A DNA stretch of 41,342 bases from an uncultured Pelagibacteraceae bacterium (GTDB lineage Bacteria > Pseudomonadota > Alphaproteobacteria > Pelagibacterales > AG-422-B15), in NCBI GenBank assembly GCA_902524795.1, contig CABZEU010000012.1, forward strand, positions 1 through 41,342, in the 5' to 3' direction. The notes below the pieces were generated by a model, which was not told the origin of the DNA, made no database searches, and saw nothing but the letters and a program-made list of their open reading frames with translations. Within the stretch, counting starts at the first letter, position 1. Each line of letters starts with the position of its first letter. Shown here in pieces: positions 29,295 through 37,462 of this stretch. Position numbers and translations under genes: made by a program.

Positions 29295-29371
29295 TGGCGC
29301 GCCCGAGAGGATTCGAACCTCTGACCCACAGCTTAGAAGGCTGTTGCTCTATCCAGCTGAGCTACGGGCGC
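29295..29371 (-). tRNA. tRNA-Arg (TCT)
   Basis: Acceptor stem GCGCCCG (29365-29371) pairs with CGGGCGC (29299-29305); anticodon TCT (29335-29337 on the complement); T arm AGAGGTTCGAATCCTCT; CCA encoded at 29295-29297. The stop of the upstream gene ends at 29372, directly against the mature 5' end. Confidence 0.97.
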
Positions 29372-29650
29372 TCATTTAAAATTATCTGCGTAGGATTTAC
29401 TTATAACCCTCCTCACAGAGGTTTCAAGTACTTCATAATCTATATTATTCGACTTAGCATAATGAATAGCATCTTCTTTTGATTTAAAATTTAATTGAAT
29501 TTGAGATGATGTATTGCTACCTCCATTCCAACCCATCATCGTATCTTTAATTTGATTTTTGCTATCAGAGATTTTCAATACCCATTTATTAAATTTTGAT
29601 CTTCCAGACTGCATCGCAGTTTTGGAAGGCTTATATATTTTTGCCTTCAT
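29372..29650 (-). CDS. NADH dehydrogenase NDUFS4-type subunit (ETC complex I conserved region)
   Basis: A 92-residue protein matching the alphaproteobacterial and mitochondrial complex I accessory subunit NDUFS4/AQDQ family: KIYKPSKTAMQSGRSKFNKWVL, then MGWNGGSNTSSQIQLNFKSKEDAIHYAKSNNIDYEV. It acts at the NADH-oxidising arm of respiratory complex I. The TGA stop abuts the tRNA-Arg 5' end, so the tRNA must be cut from the same transcript or have its promoter inside this gene. Confidence 0.93.
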   Translation of the reverse strand: MKAKIYKPSKTAMQSGRSKFNKWVLKISDSKNQIKDTMMGWNGGSNTSSQIQLNFKSKEDAIHYAKSNNIDYEVLETSVRRVISKSYADNFK

Positions 29651-29652
29651 GA

Positions 29653-30525
29653 TTAATTTTCTGACCCATCTAGTTTAAGTAAATCACTATATAAATCTGT
29701 GCGTCTGTCTCTGTAGACACCCCATACATTTCGTAAATTTTCAGCTTCATCTAGATTAACTTTTCCTATCAATACTTCCTCTTTGTCTCTGCCTGCCTCA
29801 GCAATTTTATCTCCGACATGATTAGTAATAAATGATCGACCATAGAAGTAATTCGATATTTCTTCACCTTGCTCCGTCCCAATTCTATTAGATGCAACAA
29901 CTGGAATTTGATTTGCTGCAGAGTGACCAATCATTGCTCTTTGCCACATATCTGAACTATCAAATCCATCATCTTCTGGTTCACCACCTATTGCTGTTGG
30001 ATAGAGAAGAACTTCTGCACCCTTTAAGGCCATTATTCTTGCTACTTCTGGGAACCATTGGTCCCAGCAAATGCCAATTCCTATTTTTGCGTAAGCTGTA
30101 TCCCATACTTTAAATCCTGTATCTCCAGGATTAAAATAAAACTTTTCCTGATATCCCGGTCCATCCGGTATATGAGATTTTCTATATTTTCCTAATATAT
30201 TGCCATCCGCATTAATGACCGCAATTGCGTTGTAGTGTGCTCTATTTGCTTTTTCAAAAAAACTAACAGGAAGAACTACTTTAAGTTCAGATGCTAATTT
30301 CGACATACTTTTTAATGTGGGATGATTTTCAAATGGTTTTGATAATCCAAATAATTCATCTTTTTGATCCATGCAAAAGTAAGTTGATTCAAATAACTCT
30401 TGAATAAGTATAATCTGAGCTCCCATACCAGCTGCTTTTCTTATTATGCTTTCTGCTTTATAGATATTTTCTGAACTGTTTTTTGAACAAGTCATTTGAG
30501 TTGCTGCTAAAGTTACTTCTCTCAT
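29653..30525 (-). CDS. aguB: N-carbamoylputrescine amidase
   Basis: Nitrilase-family hydrolase that converts N-carbamoylputrescine to putrescine, CO2 and ammonia. With the start at 30525 it is 290 residues; the ATG follows a good Shine-Dalgarno (AAGGAG) and overlaps the aguA stop as ATGA, which rules out the longer ORF from 30558. Catalytic triad: Glu43 (IQELFES), Lys116 (KYRKSHIPDG) and Cys153 (GICWDQWFPE). The SHIPDGPGYQEKFYF segment is typical of AguB. It completes the agmatine route to putrescine with aguA. Confidence 0.96.
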   Translation of the reverse strand: MREVTLAATQMTCSKNSSENIYKAESIIRKAAGMGAQIILIQELFESTYFCMDQKDELFGLSKPFENHPTLKSMSKLASELKVVLPVSFFEKANRAHYNAIAVINADGNILGKYRKSHIPDGPGYQEKFYFNPGDTGFKVWDTAYAKIGIGICWDQWFPEVARIMALKGAEVLLYPTAIGGEPEDDGFDSSDMWQRAMIGHSAANQIPVVASNRIGTEQGEEISNYFYGRSFITNHVGDKIAEAGRDKEEVLIGKVNLDEAENLRNVWGVYRDRRTDLYSDLLKLDGSEN

Positions 30526-31559
30526 TTTACGCTCCTTGGTTGCTGCTGTGTAATACAATGAATATTCCCACCACCGAGCAATATATCACGACCATCAAGA
30601 CATACAATCTGTCTATTGGGAAACTGGGATTTAATAATTTTTTCTGCATTTTCATCAGCCACTTTATCTCCAAAAATTGGAAATATTATCGCGTCATTAG
30701 CGATATAAAAATTAATATAAGAACTTGGTTCATCATCATCAGGTATAATTCTCTTATTTGACATTTCTAATTCAATAATATTAAAAGGCTTTCCATTTTG
30801 ATCTTTTGCATTTCTTAATATATCTAAATTTTCTGACAAAAGATCATAATATGAGTCATTCTTATCAAAGCATGTCATTGTCAAAATAGTATCACTATTT
30901 GAAAAGCAAGCGACGTTATCTACGTGGCCATCCGTACCTTCATCCGTACCATGCTTTAACCAAATAATATTCTCTATTCCAAAATAGTTTTTTAAATTGT
31001 ATTCGATTTGATCTTTTGAAAGATCTGGGTTTCTATTTTTATTCAACAAACATTGTTCTGTAGTTATTAAAGTGCCTTTGCCATTCACATGTATAGAGCC
31101 ACCCTCCAAAACCATATTATTTTTAAAATATTTAGAGTTTGAATGGTCAATCATGAACTTTGCAACTTTATCATCAAGTTCATAGTTTTCTTTATAACCC
31201 CAACAATTGAAATCTGAGTCAACTCCTCCTAACTGATTTTTTTCGTTTAGTAAAAATATAGCCCCTGAGTCTCTACACCATGCATCGTTAATTGGTAGCT
31301 CTAGGATTTCAACATTGCTATTCAACAATTTCTTGGCACTATTAATATCACTTGGGTTAACAATCATCATTAATTTTTCAAATTTACTAATTGAGTTAGC
31401 AACATTGGCCCACGCAATACGACCCTTATCTAAATCAAAATGTGACCATGAAGGTGTTGCATTCGTAGGGAAAAAGTCCGTTGGCCACTGCATCCAACAA
31501 CATTCATGGGGATACCATTCAGGTGGCATATAAAATAAAGATTCAGATGGTGTACTCAT
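30522..31559 (-). CDS. aguA: Agmatine deiminase
   Basis: Hydrolyses agmatine to N-carbamoylputrescine and ammonia (345 residues from the chosen start). Motifs: [16 protein letters not shown] near the N-terminus, [23 protein letters not shown], and the C-terminal [13 protein letters not shown] with nucleophile Cys335. The ORF is open upstream to 31610, but those 17 codons read into tRNA-Pro, so the ATG at 31559 is taken as start. It lies 7 bases beyond the tRNA-Pro 3' end and overlaps aguB by 4 bases. Confidence 0.96.
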   Translation of the reverse strand: MSTPSESLFYMPPEWYPHECCWMQWPTDFFPTNATPSWSHFDLDKGRIAWANVANSISKFEKLMMIVNPSDINSAKKLLNSNVEILELPINDAWCRDSGAIFLLNEKNQLGGVDSDFNCWGYKENYELDDKVAKFMIDHSNSKYFKNNMVLEGGSIHVNGKGTLITTEQCLLNKNRNPDLSKDQIEYNLKNYFGIENIIWLKHGTDEGTDGHVDNVACFSNSDTILTMTCFDKNDSYYDLLSENLDILRNAKDQNGKPFNIIELEMSNKRIIPDDDEPSSYINFYIANDAIIFPIFGDKVADENAEKIIKSQFPNRQIVCLDGRDILLGGGNIHCITQQQPRSVK

Positions 31560-31566
31560 ATTTTTT

Positions 31567-31643
<77 letters not shown>

Positions 31644-31656
31644 AACATGGAATTCA

Positions 31657-32655
31657 CTATACTTCTTTAAGCCAATTTTCCAGAATTAAATTTAATTCTT
31701 CTGGCTTTTCTTGTGCCATCCAATGGCCGCTATCAATTCTTTTTTCAGTGAGATTTTTACATTTTTCTCTCATTTTATCTGCAGCACTAGTTGAAGTCGT
31801 ATCACATACATAATCATAAGTTGCGTGTATGAACAGTGAGGGCATGTCAATAATGCTGTCAGCTTCCTCTGCAAATGCTTTATTATCTTGGTGATTAACG
31901 TACCAACTATTTGGTCCAAAAAATCCATTCTTTTCCAAATATCCAGCATATTTTCGAGCATCTTCCTCATTTAGTATTTTGTTATCAATTGGAATATCAG
32001 GGAGTTCTCCACCTTCTGGAAGCCAACCATTATTTTTAGTTATTATTGAAGTTGGATAAGGCATGCCTGCAGTATTTGGATCCCCACTTCTAAAAACAAA
32101 TTTGATCATTTTGTAAGGATCACTATCCATATCTGCGCATGCTTTGTCAAAATCCTTCATATAAAAAACTTGATAATCCCACTGCCCGAAGGGATATAAG
32201 TCTTTAGGGTAGGTATTCCTATTAATCAATTTTTCTAAAGAAGAATCACTTACATCTAATTCTAACATTGCGTAGGGCACGCACAATGACGCAACTGCTT
32301 TTACAAGACCAGGATAATGCCTTGCCATTGACCATGCAGTTTCAGACCCCCAATCGTGCCCGATTATTATTACATTATCTTTGTTGAAACTTTGAAAAAG
32401 TTCAACCATATCTCTTACAATCTCTCTTTGAGAATAATCAGCTTTATTGTCATGAACTTTGGAATCGCCGTATCCTCGCATATCAGGCGCAATTACATGA
32501 AAGCCTTTTTCACCAAAATATTTAAGTTGATGACGCCAACTATATGATAATTCTGGCCATCCGTGAAAAAACATCACTAAAGGACCATCAACTGGACCAC
32601 TAGACAGATAGCTTGAAGTATGTCGTGCTGATTTAAAAATATTTTTGTTTATCAT
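31657..32655 (-). CDS. Alpha/beta hydrolase, epoxide hydrolase-like
   Basis: A 332-residue cytosolic hydrolase. Oxyanion motif HGWPE at 31-35, DMRGYGDS at 58-65, nucleophile Asp101 in GHDWGSE (as in epoxide hydrolases and some dehalogenases), and catalytic His311 in [11 protein letters not shown] cap domain with Tyr residues lies between ([12 protein letters not shown]). The HGxP motif favours epoxide hydrolase. Substrate unknown. Overlaps the thioesterase gene by 4 bases (ATGA), implying a joint role in an organic-acid or xenobiotic pathway (inference). Confidence 0.88.
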   Translation of the reverse strand: MINKNIFKSARHTSSYLSSGPVDGPLVMFFHGWPELSYSWRHQLKYFGEKGFHVIAPDMRGYGDSKVHDNKADYSQREIVRDMVELFQSFNKDNVIIIGHDWGSETAWSMARHYPGLVKAVASLCVPYAMLELDVSDSSLEKLINRNTYPKDLYPFGQWDYQVFYMKDFDKACADMDSDPYKMIKFVFRSGDPNTAGMPYPTSIITKNNGWLPEGGELPDIPIDNKILNEEDARKYAGYLEKNGFFGPNSWYVNHQDNKAFAEEADSIIDMPSLFIHATYDYVCDTTSTSAADKMREKCKNLTEKRIDSGHWMAQEKPEELNLILENWLKEV

Positions 32656-33086
32656 GATGGATCTTTCTTTCCTCTGTTTCTAATAATTTTGAAAATACCG
32701 TCTGCAGTAAATATAATATTTTCCTCAATAAATAATGTGCATTTTATAAATAAAATAGATTTCGTTTCCCTGGTAATTTCTGCGAAACCATATACCCATG
32801 AACCTTTGGGAGCCGGTCCAACGTAGTTTGCATTAAGTTTAGCCGTCAAACATGGAAAAGTACCTTTTTTCCATGCAGTGTACCCCATAATACCATCAGC
32901 GAACGCAATTAAAGTACCACCATGTGCTATTCCTGCTTTATTACAGTTTACTTCCTCTACTTTAAAGCCCTTAAAATAAGTTCCATCTAACTCCATATTG
33001 TATATAAAGCCATTATTTTTTGAAAAAGGTCCTGGATCTTTATCTTTTATAAAATTTGACTGATCTTTTAAAATATTAAATTGCAT
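32652..33086 (-). CDS. Hotdog-fold thioesterase, PaaI/YbgC-like
   Basis: A 144-residue single hotdog domain. The characteristic motif GIAHGGTLIAFADGIMGYTAWK carries the HGG turn and downstream Asp used in PaaI-type thioesterases, followed by ANYVGPAPKGSWVYGFAEITRETKSILFI, the usual beta-strand ending. It would hydrolyse an acyl-CoA. Co-translated with the downstream alpha/beta hydrolase. Divergent from the thiamine operon across a short intergenic region. Confidence 0.85.
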   Translation of the reverse strand: MQFNILKDQSNFIKDKDPGPFSKNNGFIYNMELDGTYFKGFKVEEVNCNKAGIAHGGTLIAFADGIMGYTAWKKGTFPCLTAKLNANYVGPAPKGSWVYGFAEITRETKSILFIKCTLFIEENIIFTADGIFKIIRNRGKKDPS

Positions 33087-33099
33087 TTGAAAAAAATAT

Positions 33100-33129
33100 T
33101 TGAAATTGAATAAGTTTTCAATGTATAGT
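33100..33129 (+). promoter_or_regulatory. Promoter of the thiamine operon
   Basis: -35 TTGAAA (33100-33105) and -10 TATAGT (33124-33129), 18-bp spacer, ending about 10 bases before the TPP riboswitch. Both hexamers match consensus at 5 of 6 positions. Confidence 0.6.
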
Positions 33130-33138
33130 TTAATTATT

Positions 33139-33209
33139 CACGGGGAGCAATTGCTGAGAGGTTTCTTTTGAAACGACCCTTAACCTGATCTAGATAATGC
33201 TAGCGGAGG
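33139..33209 (+). promoter_or_regulatory. TPP riboswitch (THI element)
   Basis: Conserved THI-box blocks are present in order: CGGGGAGC (33141-33148), GCTGAGAGG (33153-33161), ACCCTTAACCTGATCT (from about 33176) and TAGATAATGCTAGCGGAGG. The 3' end carries GGAGG (33205-33209), which is also the Shine-Dalgarno for thiB, 5 bases before ATG at 33215. There is no terminator hairpin, so control is most likely translational: TPP binding hides the ribosome site. Confidence 0.95.
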
Positions 33210-33214
33210 CAAAT

Positions 33215-34114
33215 ATGAAAAACAAAATATTATCATTATTTTTTATCTTAGTAACAATAAGTTCAGTATCTGCAAAGGAAGTTTTAGTTATAGGTACTTA
33301 TGACTCATTTTCTGCCGAATGGGGGCCTGGTCCTATAATTGAGGCTGAATTTGAAAAGATTTGTGATTGCGATATCCAATATATTTCAACAAGTCAGGCA
33401 GGTACGCTCGCCAATGAAATATTTTTAAAAGATAAGGATGTAATTCTCGGAGTTGAGATGCATGAGTTTGACTATTCATCTGAAAATTGGAACATCTATG
33501 ATTATGGTTATTTTTCATTTATATATAATAGTGAAATTTTAAATAAAATTCCAAGTTCCTTTGAGGAATTAATTAGCCAAGAAGACCTAAAAGTAGTCGT
33601 ACAAGACCCAAGAACTAGTCCAGTTGGAATGGGTTTATTGCGATGGATGAAGCTTACTCACCCAAATAACTTTCCTACAATACTCAAAGAATTTAATAAT
33701 AAAGTTTTAACTTATACTCCCGGATGGTCTGAAGCTTATGGTATTTTCCTTGAAGGCAAAGCTGACTTGGTCTTAAGCTATAGTACTTCACCATTTTATC
33801 ATCAAGAGTATGAAGATGAATATAAATATAAAGCTATCGAATTTGCAGGCGGACATCTTGTAACAAAAGAAATAGTTTATGTAAGGCCTGACTCAGAACA
33901 ACAAAAACTTGGGAGAGAATTTGTTGAATTTATGGTTCGCGATGACATTCAAAAAATAATAGCACAGATGAATATAATGTATCCTGCAATAGAGAATGTT
34001 AAAAATATTCCTGATAAGATGAGAAAGCTTAAGAAACCTAAAGAAATTCAATATGATGATTTTTTAGAGGCCGATCCTCTCATAAAAACATGGCTTGAAG
34101 TTGCTTCGTCTTAA
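33215..34114 (+). CDS. thiB: Thiamine ABC transporter substrate-binding protein
   Basis: Periplasmic thiamine-binding protein (299 residues). The signal peptide ends near ISSVSA-K (about residue 20). The family signature TYDSFSAEWGPGPIIEAEFEKICDCD follows, with VVQDPRTSPVGMGLL and the YSTSPFYHQ segment that line the binding site in ThiB/TbpA. The ATG at 33215 is chosen over 33197, which lies inside the riboswitch. Directly controlled by the TPP riboswitch. Confidence 0.94.
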   Translation: MKNKILSLFFILVTISSVSAKEVLVIGTYDSFSAEWGPGPIIEAEFEKICDCDIQYISTSQAGTLANEIFLKDKDVILGVEMHEFDYSSENWNIYDYGYFSFIYNSEILNKIPSSFEELISQEDLKVVVQDPRTSPVGMGLLRWMKLTHPNNFPTILKEFNNKVLTYTPGWSEAYGIFLEGKADLVLSYSTSPFYHQEYEDEYKYKAIEFAGGHLVTKEIVYVRPDSEQQKLGREFVEFMVRDDIQKIIAQMNIMYPAIENVKNIPDKMRKLKKPKEIQYDDFLEADPLIKTWLEVASS

Positions 34115-35627
34115 TTCTAGAAATTTTTTTCCATGGATATGTCTAACATTCGTGACATTAACAATTTTACTTCCTTTAATTGGTATTTTCTCTCACTACG
34201 AGATAAGTGAAAGGTTTAAATTTTCTAATTATATATACTCAATTATTTTTTTTACTATCTATCAATCATTGCTATCGGCTTTATTGTCGATCATTGCTGG
34301 TTCTCTTTTAGCCTTTTTATTAAATACATATAATAATTTTTATATTGTAAAAATTATTGCGCAATCACAGTCAATAATATTTGTGCTGCCAACAATAATA
34401 ACAATTTTTGGGATTCTATCTTTTTATGGAAATTATTTTGAAATTTATGGGCTTACAGGCATTCTCATCGGTCATGTAATTTTAAATACTCCACTCGTGG
34501 GTAGAATTATTTATCAATCATTAATTGAGATCAGTCCAAATGAGAAAATGCTATCAAGGCAAATGGGCTTACGAAAGATATCTTCTTTTCTTGCGTCAGA
34601 ATGGCCAATTATTAAAAAAAATATTCCTAGCCTCTTTGTTTTGGTAACATTTATTTGTTTTGTAAGTTTTACCCCTGTGTTAATTTTAGGGGGAGGCCCT
34701 AAGTACTCTACTTTGGAAGTATCTATTTATTATTCAGTAATATTTTCTAACGATTTTAATGCAGCTCTAAATTTACTTTTTTTCCAACTTATAATTTGTT
34801 TTTCCATTTATTTAATTTTTTTTAAAAGCTTTAAAAGCCAGAATTTTTTGATTGATGATAAACGACAGATTAAAACATATTTCGATCTCACTCTACTTAA
34901 TCTTCTTGGTTTACTAATTTTATTGATTATTACATTAATTATTTTTTCACCAATTTTATTTATAATTGTAAAGGGGATGAATAGAGAGTTATTTAATATT
35001 TTAACATACACATATCTTTGGGAAGCAATCTACAATACATTAATCATTTGTTTTTTCTCAGGAATTATATCTATACTTGTGGCATACAACCTTCTGGTGC
35101 TGACGAATAAGAAGACTAATGCATCAGAATCTTTGATCTATAGTTTAATAATTTTTTCACCTGCGGTTATGGCTGTTGGATATTACATATTATCATCTAA
35201 ATTGAATTTGTTGTATTTCCCAAATATTATTATTGTAATCATTCTAAATTCTTTTTTTGTTTTGCCATTTGCATACAATTACTTAGCCCCTTCATTTTTT
35301 CGAGTGATAAAAGAAAATGATGATATTTCGAATAGTTTAAATATATATGGATTTAGTAGATTTCTAACGATTGACTTTCCCGGGCTAAAAAAATCATTAA
35401 TAACAGCTTTTTGTGTTTCCTCAATATTGTCTGCAAGCGACTTAGTCGTAATCTCTTTTTTTGGAACGAATAACTTGTCAACCCTTACTCAAACAATATA
35501 TAGACTAATGGGGAGTTATAGAATAAATGAGGCATACTCAGTATCATTAATCTTGTTGATATTTTGTTTTATTTATTTCTTCTTAGCTCATAAAATATTG
35601 GAGAAAAATACATGGAACATTCATTAG
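34095..35627 (+). CDS. thiP: Thiamine ABC transporter permease
   Basis: Large double-domain permease (510 residues) with about 12 membrane helices and two EAA-type loops (MLSRQMGLRKISSFLASEWPI and a second near NSLNIYGFSRFLTIDFPG), as in ThiP and Fe3+ permeases. The frame opens at TTG 34095, overlapping thiB by 20 bases; a TTG start with translational coupling is likely, but the exact start is uncertain because no ATG is near. The partner ATPase thiQ, normally next, is absent. Confidence 0.88.
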   Translation: MKLLRLNSRNFFPWICLTFVTLTILLPLIGIFSHYEISERFKFSNYIYSIIFFTIYQSLLSALLSIIAGSLLAFLLNTYNNFYIVKIIAQSQSIIFVLPTIITIFGILSFYGNYFEIYGLTGILIGHVILNTPLVGRIIYQSLIEISPNEKMLSRQMGLRKISSFLASEWPIIKKNIPSLFVLVTFICFVSFTPVLILGGGPKYSTLEVSIYYSVIFSNDFNAALNLLFFQLIICFSIYLIFFKSFKSQNFLIDDKRQIKTYFDLTLLNLLGLLILLIITLIIFSPILFIIVKGMNRELFNILTYTYLWEAIYNTLIICFFSGIISILVAYNLLVLTNKKTNASESLIYSLIIFSPAVMAVGYYILSSKLNLLYFPNIIIVIILNSFFVLPFAYNYLAPSFFRVIKENDDISNSLNIYGFSRFLTIDFPGLKKSLITAFCVSSILSASDLVVISFFGTNNLSTLTQTIYRLMGSYRINEAYSVSLILLIFCFIYFFLAHKILEKNTWNIH

Positions 35628-36904
35628 ATTTAACTTATCACTGGGCTGGATTTTCCGCATTGGCAATTTTTGTTTTTGCTTACGCGCTAGTTATGGCTGA
35701 AGAATTTACTCATCTAAGAAAGTCCAAGCCCGTTGTTCTTGCTGCCGGTTTAATTTGGGGAATAGTAGCATTCGCTTACTCAGGAACCTCTCATTATGAA
35801 ATGGTTGAGCATGAGATAAGGCACAGTTTTCTTGAATATACTGAATTAGCATTTTTCTTATTGGTCGCCATGACTTATATAAATGCTTTGGAAGAAAGAA
35901 ATGTCTTTAACTCACTAAAAGCTTGGTTGATAAAAAATCAGTTTAGTTATAGACAATTGTTCTGGATTACAGGAGTTCTCGCTTTTTTTCTCTCACCGTT
36001 AGCCGATAATTTGACAACTGCACTTGTTTTATGCGCTGTTGTAGTAGCCGTTGGATCTTCAAGCCCTAAGTTCGTTGGGATAGCGTGTGTAAACATCGTA
36101 GTTGCAGCAAATGCTGGAGGCGCATTTAGCCCATTTGGTGATATTACAACATTAATGGTATGGCAAGCAGGCCAACTTGATTTTCTTCAATTTTTTGCTT
36201 TAGTAATTCCTTCGATTGTAAACTACATAATCCCTGCAGGAATAATGCATTTCTTTGTATCAGATCATAAACCTAATGTTGCAGAAGAAACTGTTGAGAT
36301 TAAATATGGAGGAAAGGTTATAATTCTTTTAGGACTTTTAACAATACTTACTGCGGTTAGTTTTCATAACTTTTTACATCTACCACCTGTATTTGGAATG
36401 ATGACCGGATTAGCTTACCTGCAACTTTATAGTTTTTATATAAAAATTAACACAACTAATATTGAAGAAAAAAAATATGATTTTTTTGAAAATGTCGCAC
36501 ATGTTGAATGGGACACTTTATTATTTTTCTTTGGTGTAATTTTATCTGTTGGAGGCCTTGGCTTTATCGGTTACTTGGAATATGTCTCTCAATTTATGTA
36601 TACAGATTTAGGGGCAACCAATGCGAATATACTAGTTGGAATTTTGTCAGCTATTGTCGACAATATCCCGGTAATGTTCGCCGTTCTAACTATGGAGCCT
36701 TCAATGCCTGACTCACAATGGCTATTAGTGACACTAACTGCTGGCGTTGGGGGAAGTATGCTTTCAATAGGTTCTGCTGCTGGAGTTGCTTTGATGGGAC
36801 AATCAAGAGGGATGTATACTTTTTTCGGTCATTTGAAATGGACGCCAATCATAGCAATCGGTTACTTTGCTAGCGTTTACGTACATATTTTAATAAATTT
36901 CTAA
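35612..36904 (+). CDS. nhaD: NhaD-type Na+/H+ antiporter
   Basis: Inner-membrane antiporter of the NhaD/ion transporter superfamily, 430 residues with about 11-12 helices. Key motifs: FFLSPLADNLTTALVL, NIVVAANAGGAFSPFGDITTLMVW (conserved ion-binding half-repeat) and SAIVDNIPVMFAVLTM, plus GVGGSMLSIGSAAGVALMG. NhaD homologues exchange Na+ for H+ in marine bacteria. The start overlaps thiP by 16 bases, placing the gene under the TPP riboswitch transcript. Whether it has a link to thiamine is unknown. Confidence 0.93.
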   Translation: MEHSLDLTYHWAGFSALAIFVFAYALVMAEEFTHLRKSKPVVLAAGLIWGIVAFAYSGTSHYEMVEHEIRHSFLEYTELAFFLLVAMTYINALEERNVFNSLKAWLIKNQFSYRQLFWITGVLAFFLSPLADNLTTALVLCAVVVAVGSSSPKFVGIACVNIVVAANAGGAFSPFGDITTLMVWQAGQLDFLQFFALVIPSIVNYIIPAGIMHFFVSDHKPNVAEETVEIKYGGKVIILLGLLTILTAVSFHNFLHLPPVFGMMTGLAYLQLYSFYIKINTTNIEEKKYDFFENVAHVEWDTLLFFFGVILSVGGLGFIGYLEYVSQFMYTDLGATNANILVGILSAIVDNIPVMFAVLTMEPSMPDSQWLLVTLTAGVGGSMLSIGSAAGVALMGQSRGMYTFFGHLKWTPIIAIGYFASVYVHILINF

Positions 36905-37449
36905 TGAAATATTTTGTTTTAATCACAATCACTCTTATTTTATACATGGGTACAGCTATGACAGAGAATGCGCACGACCACTCTTTTAAATCAATTAATG
37001 AAGAAGATATAATCAAATTGTCTGACTATAAAGGGAAAACCATTGTTGTTGTAAATACTGCTAGCCTGTGTGGCTTTACTTACCAATATGAGGGTTTGCA
37101 AGATTTATATAATACTTATTCGGATAGGGGATTGATTATTATAGGGGTTCCTTCTAATGATTTTGGAAATCAAGAGTCTGGCGATAATGCACAAGTTAAA
37201 GAATTTTGTGAAAGCACATTTAATATCACCTTTCCACTTACAGAGAAAAATGTTGTAAAAGGAAAAAATGCTCACCCTTTTTTTCAGTGGTCAAAAAAAG
37301 AATTAGGTTTTATTGGAGGAGTACCCAGATGGAATTTTCACAAAATTATTGTTGATAAAAATGGAAATGCGCTTGCTGGTTTTACAGCCTTAACTAAACC
37401 AGATTCAAAAAAATTCATTAATGAAATTGAAAAAGCTCTAAGTCTTTAA
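36904..37449 (+). CDS. Secreted glutathione peroxidase family protein
   Basis: A 181-residue thiol peroxidase with a predicted signal peptide (about residues 1-23; MGTAMTENA region), so likely periplasmic. Peroxidatic Cys56 lies in NTASLCGFTYQYEGLQ (the family Sec/Cys site), with the Gln/Asn/Trp partners in VPSNDFGNQESG and PRWNFHK. It reduces hydroperoxides, probably with thioredoxin-like donors. Overlaps the nhaD stop by one base (TAATG). Confidence 0.93.
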   Translation: MKYFVLITITLILYMGTAMTENAHDHSFKSINEEDIIKLSDYKGKTIVVVNTASLCGFTYQYEGLQDLYNTYSDRGLIIIGVPSNDFGNQESGDNAQVKEFCESTFNITFPLTEKNVVKGKNAHPFFQWSKKELGFIGGVPRWNFHKIIVDKNGNALAGFTALTKPDSKKFINEIEKALSL

Positions 37450-37462
37450 ATAATATAAATGT

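Noticed and set aside
29294-29482. 62-residue plus-strand ORF
   Set aside because: It reads across the complement of tRNA-Arg, a common false gene.
30526-30558. Longer N-terminus for aguB
   Set aside because: The ATG at 30525 has a clear Shine-Dalgarno and an ATGA overlap with aguA; the upstream codons lie within aguA.
33197-33214. Start of thiB at the ATG inside the riboswitch
   Set aside because: It falls in the conserved TPP aptamer; ATG 33215 follows GGAGG and gives a proper signal peptide.
35600-35640. A degraded thiQ between thiP and nhaD
   Set aside because: thiP and nhaD overlap by 16 bases, so there is no room for a remnant.
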